A stretch of 64,000 nt of DNA from Dasypus novemcinctus (Eukaryota > Chordata > Mammalia > Cingulata > Dasypodidae), in NCBI RefSeq assembly GCF_030445035.2, contig NC_080683.1, positions 121,567,225-121,631,224 on the forward strand, in the 5' to 3' direction. Below the pieces are notes generated by a model. That model saw only the letters and a program-made list of their open reading frames with translations. It did not search any database and was not told the origin of the DNA. The position numbers and the translations under genes are program-made. Shown one piece after another: positions 60,300 to 64,000 of this stretch. The first letter of the stretch is position 1. The number at the start of each line of letters is the position of its first letter.

Positions 60300-62086
60300 G
60301 TAAGTAGCATACAAACCAACGAAATCGATTGTTTGAGACTTGTCCATGTGTTTGCACAAGTGTTGCTGAATGAAGCACTCTGCATGTATGAGAGTAATAT
60401 AAACATCAACTGAGCATTTCATAATAGTCTCAATTTAAAACTAGAAAAAGAGTTCAAGAGCTAGAGTTAGCTGCTGATGTTGTAAAGTATCTTACTCTAT
60501 CAATGCTATAATTAAGAAGAAGAAAATACAGTATTATGACAACTAATACTAGGTTGACACTCTTTGGTTGTTAAGATGGTCTATTTACTGATCAGTTTAG
60601 TATTAGCTAATTTTCCAGAAAGAGGTTTGAGATATTCCAAGGTTCTTGTGATTTTGTTGCAAAAAGCTTAAAGGGATGGGGGATATTTACTGAATTCAAA
60701 TCTTTTAAAATATCTCCAAAATTAGAGAGTTGATTAGAATGCTATTCCTTTGCATCTGTTGCATTCCATGTTTTAAGAGGGAAAAGAGGGCTGAGAAATC
60801 TCTTAATGCAGGATTTGCATTTGGGTTTGAAGCCCTCTACGTGTCTACCTTGCTTTAAAACGTTACGAATCGTACATGTTTAAATGTGGACGTGGAGACT
60901 CGGTTTAGTCTACCCTTCTCTAATGCTTATTGTCAAGTGATTTTTCCCCCTAAACCGACAACAGGTCAAGCCTCCGACAGTGATGGGCCAGTTCCACACC
61001 CTTTTCTTCGGGTCGGTCCGCACGTTCTTTCTTGGGGTGCTGGGCTTTGCAGTCTACGGGAACGAGGCTTTGCACTTCAGTTGTGATCCAGACAAGAGAG
61101 AAGTCAATCTTTTCTGCTACAATCAGTTCAGACCAGTCACCCCACAGGCAAGCTCTTCTGTGTATGCATTCCCTTCCACTACGCCAGAGAAAATGTTTCT
61201 TTTTCAAATTCAGAGTAATGCCCTGCTAAAGTGAGGAATAATCTAATAGGCGTTATTTTGAGGATTATGTTAACTTTGTTTTAATTAGTCGAATCTTCCA
61301 GGTTAATTAATTTTTGAGTTGATCGAGAGTTTCTTTCAAGTCCACTGTTCAGTGATATCTTGATGTTAGAATTATATTCTGGGCCTGTGTGTAGAAATTG
61401 GAAATTAAGTTGCTGCTAAAATAAAGTACATCATCATTAGTGCTAATTGGTAAGAGATGACAGTAAAATATGATTATATTTTCACAAATACTATGTATTT
61501 AAGGTTGAGGTTTTTAAAGCTTTGGCAATTAAATAAGATATGCTCGACAAGATTACCTTCATTCTATTATTGTATTGCTCGTAAGATTTTTATTAAACTT
61601 GGGTTTTTTAGGTTACTTTCTCTAGAGAGTCAGTGAACATTTTTAATGTTGAGGAATGGATAAGATAAAGCTATTTCTGACATACTCCAGGTGTTCTGGG
61701 CGTTGCAGCTCGTCATCGTCCTGGCTCCTGGGGCCATTTTCCACCTTTATGCAGCCTGCAAAGACATCAGTCACGAATGCATTCTTCAAAAGCCCGCCTC
61801 CACTGTGATTTACATCCTCTCTATTTTGCTAAGAATTAGTCTAGAGGTGATAGCATTTTGGCTTCAGATTCACCTCTTTGGTTTCCAGGTAAAACCTCTT
61901 TTCCTGTGTGATGCTAGATCTCTGGGGGAAAAAAATAATATCATAAAATGCATGGTGCCAGAACACTTTGAAAAGACCATTTTTCTCATTTCAATGTACA
62001 CCTTTACTGTCATTACAATGGTGTTATGCGCTGCGGAGGTTTTTGAAATCATATTTAGAAGATTGTGCCATCTCAACCATCAATGA
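60261..62086 (+). CDS. GJE1: Gap junction epsilon-1 protein, connexin 23 (3 exons, 205 aa)
   Basis: This is a spliced coding region joining 60261-60299, 60965-61147 and 61691-62086; the joined frame is 205 residues, the length I know for mammalian GJE1. The connexin layout is complete: a short N terminus, TM1 at about residues 23-45, extracellular loop 1 with Cys53 and Cys64, TM2 at about 75-97 with a proline at 87, a very short cytoplasmic loop, TM3 at about 113-137, loop 2 with Cys147 and Cys161, the VPEHFEKTIFL segment entering TM4 (about 171-196), and a nine-residue tail. Ordinary connexins have three cysteines per loop; two per loop is the Cx23 signature. The product is a plasma-membrane protein reported in lens and better supported as an ATP-releasing hemichannel than as a classical gap junction (family knowledge). 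The start has a purine at -3. No frameshift or stop is seen, so the gene looks functional. In human the flanking genes are NMBR and VTA1; neither is visible here. Confidence 0.95.
60300..60964 (+). other. GJE1: GJE1 intron 1
   Basis: A GT-AG intron of 665 bases, starting GTAAGTAGC and ending CCGACAACAG after a tttttccccc pyrimidine run. It is AT-rich. I see no repeat or open frame of note in it. Confidence 0.8.
60965..61147 (+). other. GJE1: GJE1 coding exon 2
   Basis: Sixty-one codons encode TM1 and extracellular loop 1, up to the TPQ triplet. The acceptor is ccgacaacag|GTC at 60964/60965. The donor side reads CAG|GCAAGC, a GC donor rather than GT. The frame stays open until 61234, so read-through would add a run of unrelated residues. 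Both introns are phase 0, so exon 3 joins in frame only with this end point. Confidence 0.9.
61148..61690 (+). other. GJE1: GJE1 intron 2, GC-AG type
   Basis: The intron begins GCAAGC and ends CTCCAG. Apart from the C at +2, the donor matches the strong CAG|GYAAGN pattern usual for functional GC-AG introns. No GT donor nearby preserves both the frame and the conserved PQ-VFW junction. Confidence 0.75.
61691..62086 (+). other. GJE1: GJE1 coding exon 3 with stop codon
   Basis: This exon holds 131 codons plus TGA, starting at GTG TTC TGG after the acceptor tactccag at 61683-61690. It encodes TM2, the cytoplasmic loop, TM3, extracellular loop 2 and TM4. The frame is open throughout, and the hydrophobic segments and the two loop cysteines are placed as expected for Cx23. 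Confidence 0.93.
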
Positions 62087-62329
62087 CCAAAGGCTTGAGA
62101 ACCTACTGTCACGCCACTGTGATTTATCAATACCATAAATGTCTGGTTTTCAACCTTCCTGAAATGTATGGCTTTTCTAAAATACAATGCTAAGTTTTAA
62201 GACAAAGTCTAGAATAAGCTCTCATTCTATTTTGATTTGGGCATTCATTTTGTAGAAAATGTGCATGGGACTTAGGTTAACTCATTTTGAGTAAGTTCTT
62301 TTATAGGTTCTTTCACTTACAGTGTCTCA

Positions 62330-62505
62330 CTTGATGACAGCACTTAGTAGCAAGAGAAGATCTTATTATCTCTTTTTTCACACAGTAGAAAACTGAGGCC
62401 CAGGGAGGTTAATTTGTGTTCGTAACATCGTACAACCAGACTCAAACATAGATCTCCTGACTATAGAACCATTTGTCTTTCCACTACACCACGCAACTTT
62501 AACTT
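62330..62505 (+). repeat. MIR SINE
   Basis: The core MIR landmarks occur in order: aaaactgaggcccagggagg, a degenerate cacagct-like segment, and ctttccactacaccacgcaa at the end. It is an ancient mammalian repeat lying in the presumed GJE1 3' UTR. Confidence 0.65.
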
Positions 62506-62697
62506 TGAGGATATAGTTTCTTTTTACATTAATGCAAAATGTAACTTACTTAAGCACAATAGTTGTAGATTAATTATTGGGTCATTTTATAGTTCGATCA
62601 TTATTTAGAAGGAATGGAGCCGATACCTTTTCAATATTAGACCCATTTACATTGCAATTTTCCATATTAAATTAAATGGAAATGTAGCTACCACATA

Positions 62698-62703
62698 AAT
62701 AAA
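62698..62703 (+). terminator. Candidate GJE1 polyadenylation signal
   Basis: AATAAA is 612 bases after the stop codon and is followed within 35 bases by the T/G-rich tract gtttccttgtgttttttgtg, a plausible downstream element. It would give a 3' UTR of about 0.6 kb that includes a MIR at 62330-62505. Confidence 0.45.
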
Positions 62704-63446
62704 ATGCGCTATGAGATGTATGGTTTCCTTGTGTTTTTTGTGTCAAAACCCACCTCCGTGCTCATGGATAGCCTATGATTATAGCTTCTATCTTCAAGAT
62801 TATTGACATAGAAGTTTTATTTATATTAATCTACACTTCCTAGATAAGTATGAAATTATTTAAAAAGACAATTTTATATCAATAGGGCATTTTTTTAAAT
62901 GTTTCTGTCTTACCAACAGGCAGCTATCAATCTGAATCCTAACGTATGACTGCCTTATATTAGTGCTTTATTAGGGAAAGTATAGTCAGTCAAATACTGT
63001 GCTGTCTCCACATGAAAGCACAAGAGAAAATCAAACTTCCCTTTACTCGACAAATAACTACTGTGTATCTATTCTATAGCATATACTGCATTGAAAGCTT
63101 AAGATACAAAGATAACCATGACTTCTGCCTTCATAGGATTGCGTTCTGGTAGGCAGTCCGACGATGTGCTAAGAAGGCGGAAGGGGCTGTAGATACATTC
63201 CAGCCTAAAGGGAAAGAGTAGTTTTTCACTGTCTTTGTTTAGGCTTGACGTTAATTTAAAAAAAAAAAAAAAAAATTAACCAGTCTGATTCTTACTTTCA
63301 AATCCTATTTAGATAATTTACTCCTCTACTGCCTGCACCCAGCCCACCTTTCCTGGTTCTTTGCAAGGCTGGTGATTTTTTATTAAGAGCCAGACCTTGT
63401 GTTTCATCTTGGTGGAGGATGAATAGTTTTGTCTTAAACTTTCTTC
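62704..63446. other. Unassigned stretch downstream of GJE1
   Basis: AT-rich, with an A-run at 63257-63274. No gene recognised. Confidence 0.3.
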
Positions 63447-63901
63447 TGCGTTTTAGTTTCCTAGGCTGCTTAAAGAAGATACCATGCAATGGGTAGGCTT
63501 ACACACTGGGAATGTACTAGCTTACAGTTTGAGGCCAAGAAAATGTCCAAATCAAGGTATCATTGAGGTGATGCTGTCACCTTAAAGACCGGCTGCCGGG
63601 GACCCTGGGCTCCTCTGCCACATGCAAGGCACGTGGTGGCATCTGCGCATCTCTCCTCGTCCCGGTTCCGTTGGTTTCAGTTTCTTGGGGTTTGTGACTT
63701 TTTCCTTTCTCTCTCTGTATTCATTCCATTTATAAAGGACTCCCGTAATAGTGTCAAACCCCATTCTGCACGAGGTAGGTCACACCTTAACTGAAGTAGC
63801 GTCATCAAAACACTCTACCTGCAATGAGTTTACACCCTCAGGAATGGATTAAATTTAAAAACATGTTTTTCTGGGGTTACCTACAGCTTCAAACCACTAC
63901 A
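63447..63901 (-). repeat. MaLR-like LTR, minus strand
   Basis: Runs from tgcgttttagtttcctaggc to cttcaaaccactaca, with ctggggttacctacagcttc near the right end, the inverted counterpart of the LTR start at 35000. Confidence 0.55.
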
Positions 63902-64000
63902 TTCTGGAACACAGTTACTCGGAAACAGTTTGATCTTTTCTGCTTCCTTCTGAGGCTTGCTAGATGGTATCCAAATTACAGAGGCAAATCTTTTCTGAAT

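Noticed and set aside
61870..62076. Antisense frame in GJE1 exon 3
   Set aside because: Shadow of the connexin coding sequence.

Overview
This is a nuclear genomic window from a placental mammal, most likely a xenarthran and probably an armadillo. The main evidence is five copies of a tRNA-derived SINE with an A box, a B box and a (TAAA)n tail, whose head reads as the armadillo DAS type. Supporting evidence is a family of long L1 elements with an unusually long 3' UTR, class III and class I endogenous retroviruses, and old MIR and MaLR-like repeats. There are no bacterial-type operons, and nearly all open frames outside the last 4 kb belong to dead transposons or to chance.

The one cellular gene I can support is GJE1 (connexin 23, gap junction epsilon-1), on the + strand at 60.26-62.09 kb. 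It has three coding exons encoding 13, 61 and 131 residues, 205 in total, with no internal stop. It shows the four-cysteine extracellular loops that set Cx23 apart from ordinary six-cysteine connexins. Its second intron appears to be a GC-AG intron.

Layout. 1-2.66 kb: minus-strand class III-like ERV pol relic that runs off the window edge. 2.81-5.46 kb: 5'-truncated old L1. 5.48-6.72 and 16.48-16.96 kb: the two halves of another old L1, split by a nearly full-length L1 at 6.73-16.47 kb. That L1 has a 2-kb 5' UTR with degenerate repeats of about 190 bp, broken ORF1 and ORF2, and a 2.9-kb 3' UTR. 17.5-33.87 kb: a minus-strand L1 split by an ERV-L provirus (17.83-31.17 kb). The provirus has a matching 5-bp target duplication, gag, protease, RT, RNase H, integrase and dUTPase relics, and no env. 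It in turn contains a minus-strand class I ERV pol relic and two SINEs. 33.87-36.94 kb: LTR fragments and unassigned sequence with a 39-bp tandem repeat. 36.95-40.51 kb: a SINE followed by an old L1 carrying another SINE. 40.5-49.04 kb: mostly unassigned sequence with MIR and MaLR-like LTRs. 49.06-51.63 kb: an L1 insertion made of 3' UTR only, with a 15-bp target duplication. 52.67-55.5 kb: three older L1 3' ends in a row. 55.5-60.2 kb: MIRs, an L1 ORF2 scrap, and a GC-richer stretch upstream of GJE1. 60.2-62.7 kb: GJE1 and its downstream region. 62.3-64 kb: a MIR and a MaLR-like LTR.

I found no new enzymatic or defence system. The points of real interest are the intact four-cysteine connexin with a GC donor splice site, the deeply nested and datable stack of insertions, and the repeat-bearing 5' UTR and very long G-rich 3' UTR of this L1 lineage. 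Repeat family names come from sequence features and memory of families, not from a database search.
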